A stretch of DNA of 32,989 nt from RSA11 sp036564135 (GTDB taxonomy: Bacteria; Actinomycetota; Thermoleophilia; Solirubrobacterales; 70-9), in assembly GCA_036564135.1 (NCBI GenBank), contig DATCLC010000118.1:1-32989 (forward strand). Reading direction: 5' to 3'. The translations under genes were made by a program, and so were the position numbers. Numbering within the stretch: the stretch's first letter is position 1; every line of letters starts with the position of its first letter. This document shows, piece by piece, positions 1-8,578 of this stretch. The notes under the pieces were generated by a model, which did not search any database, was not told the DNA's origin, and saw only the letters and a list, made by a program, of their open reading frames with translations.

Positions 1-723
1 GGCCCGAAGGCGGGCACGCTCGACACTGAGGGCCTCGTCGTCGAGGAGCGGGACATGCCGCTGCAGTACGACATCCTGCAGCTCCTCGTCAACCCGAACA
101 TCGCCTACCTGCTGCTGATCGCCGGCGTGCTCGGGCTCGCCGTCGAGCTGCTCAGCCCCGGCCTGATCTTCCCCGGCTCGATCGGGCTGCTCTCGCTTTT
201 GCTCGGCCTCTACGGCACCGCGCAGCTGCCAGTCACCGCCGCGGGCATCCTGCTGCTCGTCCTCGGCGTGGGCATGATCGTCGCCGAAGCGCACCTGCCG
301 ACCTCGGGGATCCTGGGCGGCCTGGGGGTGGTCGCGCTCGCGGTCGCGGGGCTTCTGCTCTTCGACACCGACTCCGAGGGCTTCGGGATCTCGGTCCCGC
401 TCGTGCTCGGCATCGCGATCTTCTTCGGCGGCGGCCTCGCGATCGTCGTCTCGAAGGTCGTTGAGGCCCGCCGCAACCCGGTCTACACGGGCCAGGAGGA
501 GCTCGTCGGCCGGGAGGGCGTGGTGCGCGTCGCGCTCGATCCCGTCGGGCAGGCCTTCGTGGAGGGCGCGCTCTGGCGCGCCGAGCTCGTCGATCCGGAC
601 CTCGCGCCGGTCGTCACCGGCGTTAGAGTGCGCGTCGAGTCCGTGGACGGGCTCACGCTCATGGTCCGACCGATAGCCGACGACGAGGAAGCCGCCACCC
701 CACCGCGCGAAGGAGAGACTTGA
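1..723 (+). CDS. NfeD family protein, long form, C-terminal part (5' end outside window)
   Basis: The reading frame is open from the first base, and the codons before the first ATG (position 55) fit the linker of long NfeD proteins, so this is probably the C-terminal half of a protein whose ClpP-like serine protease domain lies upstream of the window. Visible here: the motif NPNIAYLLLIAGVLGL opening a block of four to five hydrophobic helices (about residues 25-150 of the visible part, with PG and P-S-G turns), then a C-terminal OB-fold NfeD domain starting near GQEELVGREGVV with the family-typical G-x-L-W-R/K. Known of the family: long NfeD proteins are membrane proteases or scaffolds encoded beside SPFH proteins and linked to membrane quality control. 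The next gene is exactly such a partner, overlapping by one base. If translation instead starts at 55 it would be a 222-residue truncated form. Confidence 0.85.
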   Translation, partial: GPKAGTLDTEGLVVEERDMPLQYDILQLLVNPNIAYLLLIAGVLGLAVELLSPGLIFPGSIGLLSLLLGLYGTAQLPVTAAGILLLVLGVGMIVAEAHLPTSGILGGLGVVALAVAGLLLFDTDSEGFGISVPLVLGIAIFFGGGLAIVVSKVVEARRNPVYTGQEELVGREGVVRVALDPVGQAFVEGALWRAELVDPDLAPVVTGVRVRVESVDGLTLMVRPIADDEEAATPPREGET

Positions 724-1505
724 TGGACGCCGCACTCGCAGTGATCGCGATCGTCGCGATCCTCATCCTGATCATCCTGGCCTCCGCGATCCGGGTGCTC
801 CGCGAGTACGAGCGCGGGGTCATCTTCCGGCTGGGCCGCCTGATCGCGCAGAAGGGGCCGGGCTTGATCCTGCTGATCCCGATCATCGACCAGATGGTCA
901 GGGTCGATCTGCGCACGGTCACGCTGAACGTGCCGCCGCAGGAGGTGATCACCAAGGACAACGTCACGGTGCGGGTGAACGCGGTCGCCTACTTCCGCGT
1001 GATCGACCCGAACCGCGCGATCACCGAGGTCGAGAACTACCTGCTCGCCACGTCCCAGATCTCGCAGACGACCCTGCGTTCCGTGCTGGGCAAGGCCGAG
1101 CTCGACTCGCTGCTCGCCGAGCGCGAGCGCCTCAACGTCGAGCTGCAGCAGATCATCGACGAGCAGACCGAGCCCTGGGGCGTCAAGGTCACGACGGTCG
1201 AGGTCAAGGACGTGGAGATCCCCGCCGAGATGCAGCGCGCGATCGCGCGCCAGGCTGAGGCCGAGCGCGAGCGGCGCGCCAAGATCATCGCCGCGGACGG
1301 CGAGTTCCAGGCGGCCGAGAAGCTCTCGCAGGCGGCTGACATCATCAGCCAAAACCCGGCGACGCTCCAGCTCCGCTACCTGCAGACGCTGCTCGAGCTG
1401 GGCGTGAACCAGAACACGACCGTCGTCTTCCCGCTGCCGATCGACCTGCTCAAGCCGCTGGTCGAGCTGGGCGCGAAGCCGACCGTCCCACCGCCGTCGA
1501 ACTGA
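723..1505 (+). CDS. SPFH/band 7 (stomatin/slipin) family protein
   Basis: 260 residues. It has one N-terminal transmembrane helix (about residues 3-22), then the stomatin signature region (REYERGVIFRLGRL, later KDNVTVRVNAVAYFRV) and a charged coiled-coil stretch around residues 120-205 (AERERL, RQAEAERERRAKI, AEKLSQAADII), the usual slipin layout and length. The start is chosen at ATG 723, which overlaps the nfeD stop (TGATG) and lies 7 bases after AGGAG at 711-715; a TTG at 720 would also fit. Known: slipins form membrane-microdomain oligomers and are encoded next to NfeD proteases, which can cleave their C-terminus. Here the C-terminus is hydrophobic (VVFPLPIDLLKPL), as in slipins cut by NfeD. 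Translational coupling with the upstream gene is inferred from the overlap. Confidence 0.92.
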   Translation: MDAALAVIAIVAILILIILASAIRVLREYERGVIFRLGRLIAQKGPGLILLIPIIDQMVRVDLRTVTLNVPPQEVITKDNVTVRVNAVAYFRVIDPNRAITEVENYLLATSQISQTTLRSVLGKAELDSLLAERERLNVELQQIIDEQTEPWGVKVTTVEVKDVEIPAEMQRAIARQAEAERERRAKIIAADGEFQAAEKLSQAADIISQNPATLQLRYLQTLLELGVNQNTTVVFPLPIDLLKPLVELGAKPTVPPPSN

Positions 1506-1539
1506 GCCGCCCGCGCCGACAAGCGAGCGCAGCGCCCGC

Positions 1540-2643
1540 GTGAGCGCGCCCGAGATCCGCATCGACCAGCTCACCGGGCTGCGCGTCGTGCTCGCGCCCG
1601 GCCGCGCCGAGCGCCCGGAGGCGTTCTCGCCGCCGCGCGCGGAGCCCAAGCCGGACGCCGCGGAGCGCTGCCCGTTCTGCGAGGGCCGCGAGGACCGCAC
1701 CCCGCGCGAGACCTGGGCCGACCGGCCCGCGGGCGAGCCGGACACGCCCGGCTGGCGCGTGCGCGCGGTGCCCAACCTGTACCCGGTGCTGGGCACCGAG
1801 GAGGTGCGGGTCGGCGCCGACGAGCCGGCGGGCGGCGGCGCGGTCCCGCGCGTGAGCGCCGTGCCGCAGGCGATGGTCGAGACCGGGATGGCCGCGCAGG
1901 CCGACCCGCTGCGCTCCTCGACGCGCGACGCCTCCACCGACCTGTTCACCTCGATGCCCGCCGAGGGCGCGCACGAGGTGATCATCAACACGCCGCGGCA
2001 CGTAACCAGCCTCGCCGCGCTCAGCGACGAGGAGCTCGCGGTCGCGATGGATGGCTGGCGGGCCCGGATGCGCGCGCTCGCCGAGGACTCCTCCTACGTG
2101 CACCTGATCGTCAACGAGGGCCCGGCGGCCGGCGCCTCGCTGGAGCACACCCACGCGCAGGTCTACGGCCTGCGGTTCGTCCCCGCGGAGATCGCGCGCG
2201 AGCGCGAGCGCGCCGAGGCCTACCACCAGCGCACGATGGGCGCGCACCTGCTCGCCGACGCCGCGACCGAGGAGGTGCGCCGGCGCGAGCGCCTGGTCGC
2301 GATCGACGACGAGGCGATCCTGTTCTGCCCGTTCGCCTCGCGCTCGCCGTTCGAGCTGCGGATCGTGCCGCGCAGGCCGGCGCCCTCGTTCGCGGCCGAG
2401 GGCCAGGGCGGCGCCGCGATGCTCGCGACCGCGCTGCGCGCGCTTGCCGGGGCCTTCGGGGAGCTTCCGCAGTTCAACCTCTGGGTGCGCACGGCACCGC
2501 GCGGGACCGAGGAGTTCTGCTGGCACATCGACATCCTCCCGCGGATCACGATCCGCGCCGGGTTCGAGCTCGGCACCGGCGTGGACATCAACACCTACGC
2601 CCCCGAGCGCGCCGCCGCCGACCTGCGCGCGGCGCTCGGCTGA
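1540..2643 (+). CDS. GalT-like HIT-superfamily nucleotidyltransferase/phosphorylase
   Basis: 367 residues, starting at GTG 1540. Zinc-ligand pair C44-x2-C47 (CPFC), the family strand HEVIINTPRH near residue 145, the nucleotidyl-accepting histidine motif H203-T-H-A-Q207 (HPHGQ in classical GalT) and the C-terminal CWHIDILPRIT. GalT transfers UMP between UDP-glucose and galactose-1-phosphate through a uridylyl-histidine; close relatives include ADP-glucose and other NDP-hexose phosphorylases. The T in HTHAQ and the absence of galK/galE nearby make the substrate uncertain. Odd: between PNLYPVL (about 79-84) and HEVI there are some 45 extra residues of low complexity (GAD, PAGGG, SSTRDASTD) where relatives have only a few. 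The gene stands alone, with 34 bases after the slipin and a possible hairpin behind it. Confidence 0.8.
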   Translation: MSAPEIRIDQLTGLRVVLAPGRAERPEAFSPPRAEPKPDAAERCPFCEGREDRTPRETWADRPAGEPDTPGWRVRAVPNLYPVLGTEEVRVGADEPAGGGAVPRVSAVPQAMVETGMAAQADPLRSSTRDASTDLFTSMPAEGAHEVIINTPRHVTSLAALSDEELAVAMDGWRARMRALAEDSSYVHLIVNEGPAAGASLEHTHAQVYGLRFVPAEIARERERAEAYHQRTMGAHLLADAATEEVRRRERLVAIDDEAILFCPFASRSPFELRIVPRRPAPSFAAEGQGGAAMLATALRALAGAFGELPQFNLWVRTAPRGTEEFCWHIDILPRITIRAGFELGTGVDINTYAPERAAADLRAALG

Positions 2644-2656
2644 CGGTTCGGGCTTG

Positions 2657-2673
2657 CGCCGGCCGCTCCGGCG
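2657..2673 (+). terminator. GC hairpin after the galT-like gene
   Basis: A 6-bp perfect stem (CGCCGG / CCGGCG) with a 5-base loop begins 14 bases after the stop codon. No T-tract follows, so it could be an actinobacterial-type I-shaped terminator or chance in GC-rich DNA. Confidence 0.3.
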
Positions 2674-2723
2674 TGAGAGAGTTCGCGCGCAGATTCGACC
2701 TCTAGTGAGCCGTTCGTCGCCGC

Positions 2724-4412
2724 GTGCGAGTCACCAGAGCGAGAGTCCTCGAGGGGTGCGCAGGGGCCGTCGCGACGGTCGCCCTTGCCGCTGCCGGTGC
2801 GCCAGCGGCCGAGGCCGCGTTCCCAGGGGATCCGGGGCGGGTCATCTACGCGGCCGGGAGCAGCATCCGCTCGGTCCAGTTCAACGGAGCGGACCTGCGG
2901 CAGCAGGGCCAGGGCGCGGACCCGGCCTACTCGCCGGACGGGCGGCAGATCGTCTTCGCGTGGTTCGTGGGCGACGACTACGAGATCTTCGTCAAGGGGT
3001 CCGACGGGAGCTCCGTGCGCCAGCTCACCGACAACAACGTCAACGACGTCACCCCCACGTTCTCGCCTGACGGCGAGCGGATCGTGTTCCGCACCGAGCA
3101 GGGGGGAGCCGCGGGCCTCTTCATCATGGACGCCGACGGGTCGAACCGGCGGCGCCTCACGACCGGCGACGACCGCAACCCCGAGTTCTTCCCCGACGGA
3201 GAGACGATCATCTTCGAGCGCCGGATCGGCGGGGACATCGACATCATGAAGGTCGGAGTCGACGGCGGCGCGGTGCAGGGGGTCGTCACGGGGGGCAACG
3301 ACGACGCGGATCCGACCGTCTCCCCCGACGGCACGAAGATCGCGTTCGAGCGGCGCAGCGGGGCCGGGGCGGTGATCCGCGTCGCAAACGCCAACGGCGG
3401 CGCCCAGTCGACCGTCGGGACCGGCAACAACAACTTCGCCCCGGCCTTCTCCCCGCACGCGGGCGGCGTGCAGATCGTGTTCCGGCGCAGCGTAGGTTCG
3501 AGTCACGAGATCTGGCGGATGAACTCGGACGGCTCGGCGGAGTTCTTGGTGGACCAGGACGCGGGTCCCCAATCGGCGCCGAACTGGGGGCCCGAGCCGC
3601 CGCCCCGCGTCGTGTTCGACATCACCCCGCCGCCAGTGACGTCGCAGACCACCGCCACCTTCGCGCTCTCCGCCCCCACGAGCCTGCTGAATGGCCGCGC
3701 CGACGGCTTCCGCTGCAGGCTGGACGGCGCACCGTTCCAGAACTGCGCCTCGGTGCAGATCTTCACCGGACTGGCCGACGGCCAGCACAGGTTCGACGCC
3801 CTCGGGTTCAACGACACCGGCGAGGGGGAGGTGAGGTCGTTCTCATGGCGGGTGGACACGCAGCCGCCGGACACCGAGATCACCGCCAAGCCGGCCAGCC
3901 GGACCCGAAAGGCGCGACCCACCTTCCGCTTCTCCTCGTCGGAGGAGGGCTCCAGCTTCGAGTGCGCTCTCGATGAGGCCGACTTCGCGCCGTGCTCGGC
4001 GGCCGCGAGCCACCGCCCGGCAGTGTCCCTCGCCGACGGCAAGCACACGCTTCGCGTGCGCGCCGTCGATCAGGCGGGCAACGCCGACCCCACGCCCGCC
4101 AGGGTCACCTTCACGGTCGACACGAAGGCGCCCAACGTGACCCTCACCAAAAAGCCCAAGGGCAGGCTCCAGGCGAAGGGCAGCCGGGCCCGGGCGCGCT
4201 TCGCGTTCCGCGCGTCGGAGCGGCCCGTCCGGTTCGAGTGCGCGCTCGCCGGCAAGGGCGTGCCGAAGCGCCAGCGCCGTTTCCGCCGCTGCTCCTCCCC
4301 GCTGACCCTGAAGCTGAAGCCGGGCAAGTACACCTTCAAGGTCCGCGCGCGCGACGCCGCGGGCAACCTCGACCGCAGCCCGGCGCGGCACCGGCTGCGG
4401 GTGGTCGGGTAG
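2724..4412 (+). CDS. Secreted TolB-type beta-propeller protein with three Ig-like repeats
   Basis: 562 residues, GTG start. A signal peptide covers about residues 1-31 (arginines, then an Ala-rich core, ending AEA before AF). Residues about 35-290 hold at least five PD40/TolB blades recognisable by the S-P-D-G-x-x-I-x-F pattern (YSPDGRQIVF, FSPDGERIVF, FFPDGETIIF, VSPDGTKIAF), the last one imperfect (FSPHAGGVQIVF). Then come three Ig-like repeats of about 85 residues, each with a Cys pair (FRCRLDGAPFQNC, FECALDEADFAPC, and FECAL followed about 20 residues on by RRC) and an ending of the type DGKHTLRVRAVDQAGN. Known: such Cys-pair repeats decorate surface proteins of Thermoleophilia. Propeller and Ig-like domains suggest extracellular binding; no catalytic residues can be identified. 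No clear ribosome binding site precedes the start. Confidence 0.82.
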   Translation: MRVTRARVLEGCAGAVATVALAAAGAPAAEAAFPGDPGRVIYAAGSSIRSVQFNGADLRQQGQGADPAYSPDGRQIVFAWFVGDDYEIFVKGSDGSSVRQLTDNNVNDVTPTFSPDGERIVFRTEQGGAAGLFIMDADGSNRRRLTTGDDRNPEFFPDGETIIFERRIGGDIDIMKVGVDGGAVQGVVTGGNDDADPTVSPDGTKIAFERRSGAGAVIRVANANGGAQSTVGTGNNNFAPAFSPHAGGVQIVFRRSVGSSHEIWRMNSDGSAEFLVDQDAGPQSAPNWGPEPPPRVVFDITPPPVTSQTTATFALSAPTSLLNGRADGFRCRLDGAPFQNCASVQIFTGLADGQHRFDALGFNDTGEGEVRSFSWRVDTQPPDTEITAKPASRTRKARPTFRFSSSEEGSSFECALDEADFAPCSAAASHRPAVSLADGKHTLRVRAVDQAGNADPTPARVTFTVDTKAPNVTLTKKPKGRLQAKGSRARARFAFRASERPVRFECALAGKGVPKRQRRFRRCSSPLTLKLKPGKYTFKVRARDAAGNLDRSPARHRLRVVG

Positions 4413-4433
4413 CGCCTGGGTCGCGGCGGCCAC

Positions 4434-4439
4434 TAGGCT
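4434..4439 (+). promoter_or_regulatory. -10 box TAGGCT, probable leaderless promoter
   Basis: TAGGCT lies 10 bases before the ATG at 4450, and no Shine-Dalgarno sequence separates them. Transcription would begin at or next to the start codon. No convincing -35 is visible. Confidence 0.5.
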
Positions 4440-4449
4440 CCTCGTCTCG

Positions 4450-5145
4450 ATGCCGCCGATCGCAAGGCCGTTCCCGCGCTTCATCGCCGACGCGACCCAG
4501 GAGGGCCCGCCCACGGGCCGCTTCAAAGAGCGCCTTGAAGAGAAGTTCGCCGAGGCGTGCGCGAAACACGCCTCCGACGCGGGCTCGCCCCTCGATCCGG
4601 AGTCGATCCGCTGGTTCCCCGAGCGCGCCTGGGGTGGGCGCGTGTGGGTGCCCGCGACGGGCGCCTCGCGCGAGCCGGTGGTGCCGGCCGACGCGCCCAC
4701 GGGCAGCGCGCCCGTGACGATCGAGTACTTCGGCTGGGTCTCCTACGCGCGGGGCGAGGACGGCGAGCCGGTCGATTTGCGCTCCAGCGCGGACTTCACC
4801 GACATCACCGCGGCCGACAACCCGGACTGGCAGGTCGACCTCTCCGACGACGTGATCGGCGAGTGGCGCGCGGAGGCGGGCCGCGGCGGCGACGTGACCC
4901 TGATCTGGGGCCTGCCGCTGGTGGGCGGCGCGGTCGCGGCGACCGCCGAGCTCGACGGCGAGGTCCTCGACCAGGCGCCGGTGCGCGACGGGCGCTTCAC
5001 GCTGGTAGCGGTCGACGCCGTGCACGGCTTCGGCGGCGACGACCTCTACGTCGAGATCAAGCTCTGGGACCGGCGCCTGCGCCAGATCGCCTCCGAGAGC
5101 CTCTACGCGAGCGACGACGAGGAGGACGAGGGTGAAGGGGCCTGA
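4450..5145 (+). CDS. Conserved hypothetical protein, acidic, soluble
   Basis: 231 residues with no signal peptide or membrane segment. The N-terminal part (residues 1-60) is rich in charged helix (FKERLEEKFAEACAKHASDAG). The middle has several aromatic strands (VTIEYFGWVSYARG, LIWGLPLVGG) that suggest a beta-rich fold. The C-terminus ends in an acidic tail (DDEEDEGEG). I do not recognise the family and propose no function. It seems to be transcribed alone from the TAGGCT box and converges on the glutamine amidotransferase gene with an 18-base gap. Codon use matches its neighbours, so the ORF looks genuine. Confidence 0.7.
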   Translation: MPPIARPFPRFIADATQEGPPTGRFKERLEEKFAEACAKHASDAGSPLDPESIRWFPERAWGGRVWVPATGASREPVVPADAPTGSAPVTIEYFGWVSYARGEDGEPVDLRSSADFTDITAADNPDWQVDLSDDVIGEWRAEAGRGGDVTLIWGLPLVGGAVAATAELDGEVLDQAPVRDGRFTLVAVDAVHGFGGDDLYVEIKLWDRRLRQIASESLYASDDEEDEGEGA

Positions 5146-5163
5146 CCCTGCCCGGGCGGCGCG

Positions 5164-5886
5164 CTAGGCGGGGGTGCGGGCGCCCGCGGCCACCCGCAGA
5201 AAGCGCGTGCAGAACTCGCGGCCGAGGTCGTTCCAGGCGCCGATGCGCTCGCGGATCTCGGCCTCGAGCCGCGCCGGGTCGATGCCGGTCGCGATGAAGT
5301 AGTCCTCGCCGCGGTCGTCGGCGAGCCAGCTGAGGGCGTCGGCCTCGCTGACCTCGGCGTGGAACTGGATTCCCCACGCCGGGGCCGACCCGACCCGGAA
5401 GGCCTGCACGCACAGGGCGCTACGGGCGAGCTCGACCGCGCCCGGCGGGAGCGCGATCTCGTAGCGGTGCCACTCGAGCGCCTCGAACGCGGGCTTAAGC
5501 GGCCCGACGAGCGGGTCCTGCTCGCCCGCGGGCAGCACCTCGACCCGGTGCCAGCCGAACTCGGGCTGCGCGGCCTTGGGAGCGCTGCCGCCGAGCGCGT
5601 CGGCGAGCATCTGGGCACCCAGGCAGACGCCCAAGAGCGGCACCTCACGCTCGACCAGCGCGCGCAGGAGTGCCTTCTCGTCGCGCAGCCAGGGGTGCTG
5701 GTCCTCCTCGTGCGCGTTCATCGAGCCGCCGAAGGCGAAGACGGCGTCGTAGCCGAGCGGGTCGGCTGGCGGCGCCTCGCCGTTTGCGATCCACCAAGCG
5801 TCGAGCTCGGCGCCGAAGTCCGCGCACGCGTCGGCGAAGACGCCGGCCGCGGCGTCGCGCTGGTGGGTGACGGCGAGAACGCGCAC
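5164..5886 (-). CDS. Class I glutamine amidotransferase (GMP-synthase-like GATase1)
   Basis: 240 residues from a GTG start. The nucleophile elbow is GVC88LGAQML, and the other triad members sit in IQFH176AE178V, exactly as in class I GATases; the oxyanion glycine pair GGSMNAHE is near residue 53. The domain stands alone, without a synthetase domain. Known relatives include gamma-glutamyl hydrolases of polyamine or amino-acid catabolism and GuaA-like amidotransferase subunits; the sequence does not decide between them. It is divergent from folE with a 64-base spacer, in which I found no clear operator. It converges on the hypothetical gene at 4450. Confidence 0.87.
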   Translation of the reverse strand: MRVLAVTHQRDAAAGVFADACADFGAELDAWWIANGEAPPADPLGYDAVFAFGGSMNAHEEDQHPWLRDEKALLRALVEREVPLLGVCLGAQMLADALGGSAPKAAQPEFGWHRVEVLPAGEQDPLVGPLKPAFEALEWHRYEIALPPGAVELARSALCVQAFRVGSAPAWGIQFHAEVSEADALSWLADDRGEDYFIATGIDPARLEAEIRERIGAWNDLGREFCTRFLRVAAGARTPA

Positions 5887-5950
5887 GGTGCAAGTGTGAC
5901 AACGGGCGGGCAGGACGTAAGAGGTGCGCGGCTGGCGGCGCTAAGTAGAC

Positions 5951-6607
5951 ATGACGATCTCGCAAGCAGCCCAAGCCGCCGACGTCCTCGACCTCCAGAC
6001 GCAGGATCAGCCCGCGCCGCCGGGTGCGACGGCCCTGCGTGCCGCACCACCGCCGCTGGATCGCGAGCGCGCTGAGGCCGCGGCGCGCGATCTGCTGGAG
6101 GCACTCGGGATCGACGTCGAGGCGGAGTCGATCCGTGAGACCCCGCGGCGGATCGTTGACGTCTACGAGGAGCTGCTCAGCCCGACGCCGTTCAACCCCA
6201 CCACGTTCCCCAAAGACGGCGGCTACGACGAGCTCGTCGTGGCGCGCGCGATCCCATTCCACTCGCTGTGCGAGCACCACCTGCTGCCCTTCGTCGGGGT
6301 CGCGCACGTCGGATATCTGCCGGGCGAGCGCATCGTCGGCCTCTCCAAGCTCGCTCGGGTGGTCGACTTCTTCGCGCGCGGCGTGCAGGTGCAGGAGCGG
6401 CTGACCACGCAGATCGCGGAGTGGCTCGAACGCACGCTGGAGCCGCGCGGGGTCGGCGTGGTGATCGAGGCGGAGCACATGTGCATGTCGCTGCGCGGCG
6501 TCCGCAAGGTCGGCGCGGCCACGGTCACCTCGGCGCTGCTCGGCAAGCTGCGCGAGGACGAGCGCTCGCGGCAGGAGTTCCTGGCGCTCTGCGGGGGGAT
6601 GCGCTGA
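5951..6607 (+). CDS. folE: GTP cyclohydrolase I
   Basis: 218 residues. It converts GTP to 7,8-dihydroneopterin triphosphate, the first step of folate and tetrahydropterin synthesis, in the cytosol as a decamer. The full signature is present: SLCEHHLLPFVGVAHVGY (zinc Cys and His), GLSKLARVVDFFARGVQVQERLT, and the second zinc cysteine in HMCMSLRGVRK. Length is normal for bacteria, with an extra 30-residue Ala/Pro-rich N-terminus. The other folate genes (folP, folB, folK) are not adjacent; instead the stop codon overlaps the ATG of a flavoprotein gene (TGATG), so the two are probably translated together. Confidence 0.96.
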   Translation: MTISQAAQAADVLDLQTQDQPAPPGATALRAAPPPLDRERAEAAARDLLEALGIDVEAESIRETPRRIVDVYEELLSPTPFNPTTFPKDGGYDELVVARAIPFHSLCEHHLLPFVGVAHVGYLPGERIVGLSKLARVVDFFARGVQVQERLTTQIAEWLERTLEPRGVGVVIEAEHMCMSLRGVRKVGAATVTSALLGKLREDERSRQEFLALCGGMR

Positions 6608-7830
6608 TGGCCGCCCCGTTCGTGATCGTCGGCGGCGGGCTGGCCGGGGCCAAGGGCGCCGAGGCGCTGCGGAACGAGGGCTACGACGGGCCGATCGTGC
6701 TGATCGGCGCGGAGGACGAGCTGCCCTACGAGCGCCCGCCGCTCTCCAAGGAGTACCTGCGCGGGGAGGCTAGCCGCGAGGACCCCCGGGTCCATCCCGC
6801 CGAGTTCTACGACGGGCACGACATCGAGCTGCGGCTCGGCACGACCGTCGAGGAGATCGACCTGGACGCGCGCGAGCTCGTGCTCGCGGGCGGCGACCGG
6901 CTTGAGTGGGGGCGGCTGCTTTTGGCCACCGGCGCCGAGCCGCGCCGTCTGCCCGTCCCCGGCGCCGAGCTCCCCGGCGTCCACTACCTGCGCGACTTCG
7001 CCGATGCCGACGCCTTGGCCGAGCGGCTCGGCCCCGGCGCGCGCGTCGCGGTGATCGGCGCGGGCTGGATCGGCTCGGAGGTCGCCGCGTCGGCGCGCCA
7101 GCTCGGTGCCGAGGTGACCCTGTTGGAGGCGGCGAGGCTGCCGCTTGAGCGCGTGCTCGGCAGTCGCGCCTCGGAGTTCTTCGCGGACGTGCACCGCGCG
7201 CACGGCGTCGACCTGCGCCTCGGGGTCGGCGTGGAGCGCATCGCCGGAGACCGAGCGGTGGAGGCGGTCGAGCTCGCCGACGGCGAGCGCGTGGAGTGCG
7301 ACCTGGTGGTCGTGGGCGTCGGCGTCGCGCCCCGCACCGAGTTGGCCGAGCGCGCCGGGCTTGAGATCGACGACGGGATCGCGGTGGGCGCGAACCTCGA
7401 GGCGAGCGCTGAGGGGGTGTTCGCCGCTGGCGACGTCGCGAACGCCCAGCACCCGTTCTACGGGCTAAAGCTGCGCGTCGAGCACTGGGCGAACGCCCTG
7501 CATCAACCCGAGGTTGCCGCGCGGGCCATGCTCGGCAGGCCGGCGAGCTACGAGCGCCTGCCGTTCTTCTTCTCCGACCAGTACGAGGTCGGCATGGAGT
7601 ACCGGGGGTTCGCGCCCAGCTTCGACGAGGTGGTCCTGCGCGGAGATCCCGACGACGGCGAGTTCCTCGCGTTCTGGCTCAGAGAGGGGCGGGTCGCGGC
7701 GGTGATGAACGTGAACGTCTGGGACGTGGGCGCCGAGGTCGAAGCTCTGATCCGCTCTCGGCGGGCGGTCTCGCGCGACGCGCTGCGCGATCCCGATACG
7801 CCGCTCTCCGAGCTCGCCGGTGGGCCATGA
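6607..7830 (+). CDS. FAD-dependent oxidoreductase, ferredoxin/rubredoxin reductase type
   Basis: 407 residues. The first dinucleotide fold is at the N-terminus (FVIVGGGLAGAKGAEALR, FAD), the second in the middle (VAVIGAGWIGSEVAASARQLG, NAD(P)H), followed by a third FAD motif GVFAAGDVAN; YERPPLSKEYL is typical of the BphA4/putidaredoxin-reductase family. A C-terminal reductase domain (about residues 325-400) completes the usual architecture and length. Known: such proteins pass electrons from NADH to a ferredoxin serving an oxygenase or P450. No ferredoxin or oxygenase gene is in the window, so the partner is unknown. The ATG at 6607 overlaps the folE stop; a longer frame back into folE is only an overlap. 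Confidence 0.9.
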   Translation: MAAPFVIVGGGLAGAKGAEALRNEGYDGPIVLIGAEDELPYERPPLSKEYLRGEASREDPRVHPAEFYDGHDIELRLGTTVEEIDLDARELVLAGGDRLEWGRLLLATGAEPRRLPVPGAELPGVHYLRDFADADALAERLGPGARVAVIGAGWIGSEVAASARQLGAEVTLLEAARLPLERVLGSRASEFFADVHRAHGVDLRLGVGVERIAGDRAVEAVELADGERVECDLVVVGVGVAPRTELAERAGLEIDDGIAVGANLEASAEGVFAAGDVANAQHPFYGLKLRVEHWANALHQPEVAARAMLGRPASYERLPFFFSDQYEVGMEYRGFAPSFDEVVLRGDPDDGEFLAFWLREGRVAAVMNVNVWDVGAEVEALIRSRRAVSRDALRDPDTPLSELAGGP

Positions 7831-7918
7831 CCGCGGGGCGCCGGAGGCGGAGCTCGCTCGTCGCCGCGGCCGCGGCGACGCGGCGCACCGCCAACCGGCG
7901 TCGCGGGGCCGCCGGGTC

Positions 7919-7924
7919 TATGCT
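7919..7924 (+). promoter_or_regulatory. -10 box TATGCT, probable leaderless promoter
   Basis: TATGCT ends 6 bases before the GTG at 7931. No ribosome binding site lies between, which supports that GTG as the start of a leaderless message. Confidence 0.5.
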
Positions 7925-7930
7925 CGGCTC

Positions 7931-8578
7931 GTGGGCGATGCCCAGACCCATCCGCCGGGGAGCGCGGCGGCCGAGAGGCCGACGGCGGAGTGGTGGCTTC
8001 GCAACCTGCGTCCGGGCGGCCCCGAGCATGACGAGGCGCTCGCGCGGCTGCACGCGCTCATGGTGCGCGCGAGCCGGTTCGAGCTCGGGCGGCGCCGGGC
8101 GGCGCTCGCACACGTGCGCGGCGAGGAGCTGGAGGACGTCGCCATGCAGGCGGCGGACGACGCGATGATGGCGGTGCTCGCCAAGCTCGACGAGTTCCGG
8201 GGCGAGAGCCGCTTCACCACCTGGGCGTACAAGTTCGCGATCGTCGAGGCGGGCGTCAAGCTGCGCCGGCGCGCCTGGCAGGAACGCGAGGTGCTCTTGG
8301 AGCCGGACCTCTGGGGCGCGCTGGGCCGCGCCGACGGGGCCGCGCCCGCGAGCGAGGGCGGCGAACTCCGCCGCCTGAAGGCAGCCGTCGACTCGGAGCT
8401 GACCCCGCACCAGCGCCGGGTCTTCGTCGCGCTCGCGCTCAACGAGGTGCCGATCGATGTGCTCGCTGAGCGCCTGGAGACCACGCGCGGCGCGCTCTAC
8501 AAGACGCTCCACGACGCGCGCCGCAAGCTGCGGCGGGCGCTGGCGGCCGAGGTGGAGGCGGGGGAGGTGGCGCCGTGA
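7931..8578 (+). CDS. RNA polymerase sigma factor, ECF-like (sigma-70 family)
   Basis: 215 residues from GTG 7931. Region 2 is seen in LDEFRGESRFTTWAYKFAI and the following basic VKLRRRAW; region 4 is a helix-turn-helix in LTPHQRRVFVALALNEVPID with ETTRGALYKTLHDARRKLRR as recognition helix. A longer frame from 7820 adds only Arg/Ala-rich residues overlapping the previous gene and is less likely. The stop overlaps the GTG of a zinc-finger anti-sigma gene by four bases, the usual operon form for an ECF sigma factor with its own regulator. Region 2 is somewhat divergent (DDAMMAVLAKLDEF), so the promoter it reads cannot be predicted. The TATGCT box upstream resembles other promoters in the window rather than a special one. 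Confidence 0.86.
   Translation: MGDAQTHPPGSAAAERPTAEWWLRNLRPGGPEHDEALARLHALMVRASRFELGRRRAALAHVRGEELEDVAMQAADDAMMAVLAKLDEFRGESRFTTWAYKFAIVEAGVKLRRRAWQEREVLLEPDLWGALGRADGAAPASEGGELRRLKAAVDSELTPHQRRVFVALALNEVPIDVLAERLETTRGALYKTLHDARRKLRRALAAEVEAGEVAP

Noticed and set aside
483..1991. 502-codon open frame on the minus strand across the nfeD, slipin and galT genes
   Set aside because: Arg/Asp/Leu-rich shadow of GC-rich coding DNA; the plus-strand genes have recognisable domains.
7820..7930. Longer start for the sigma factor
   Set aside because: Adds Arg-rich residues that overlap the flavoprotein gene; GTG 7931 has a promoter box at leaderless distance.
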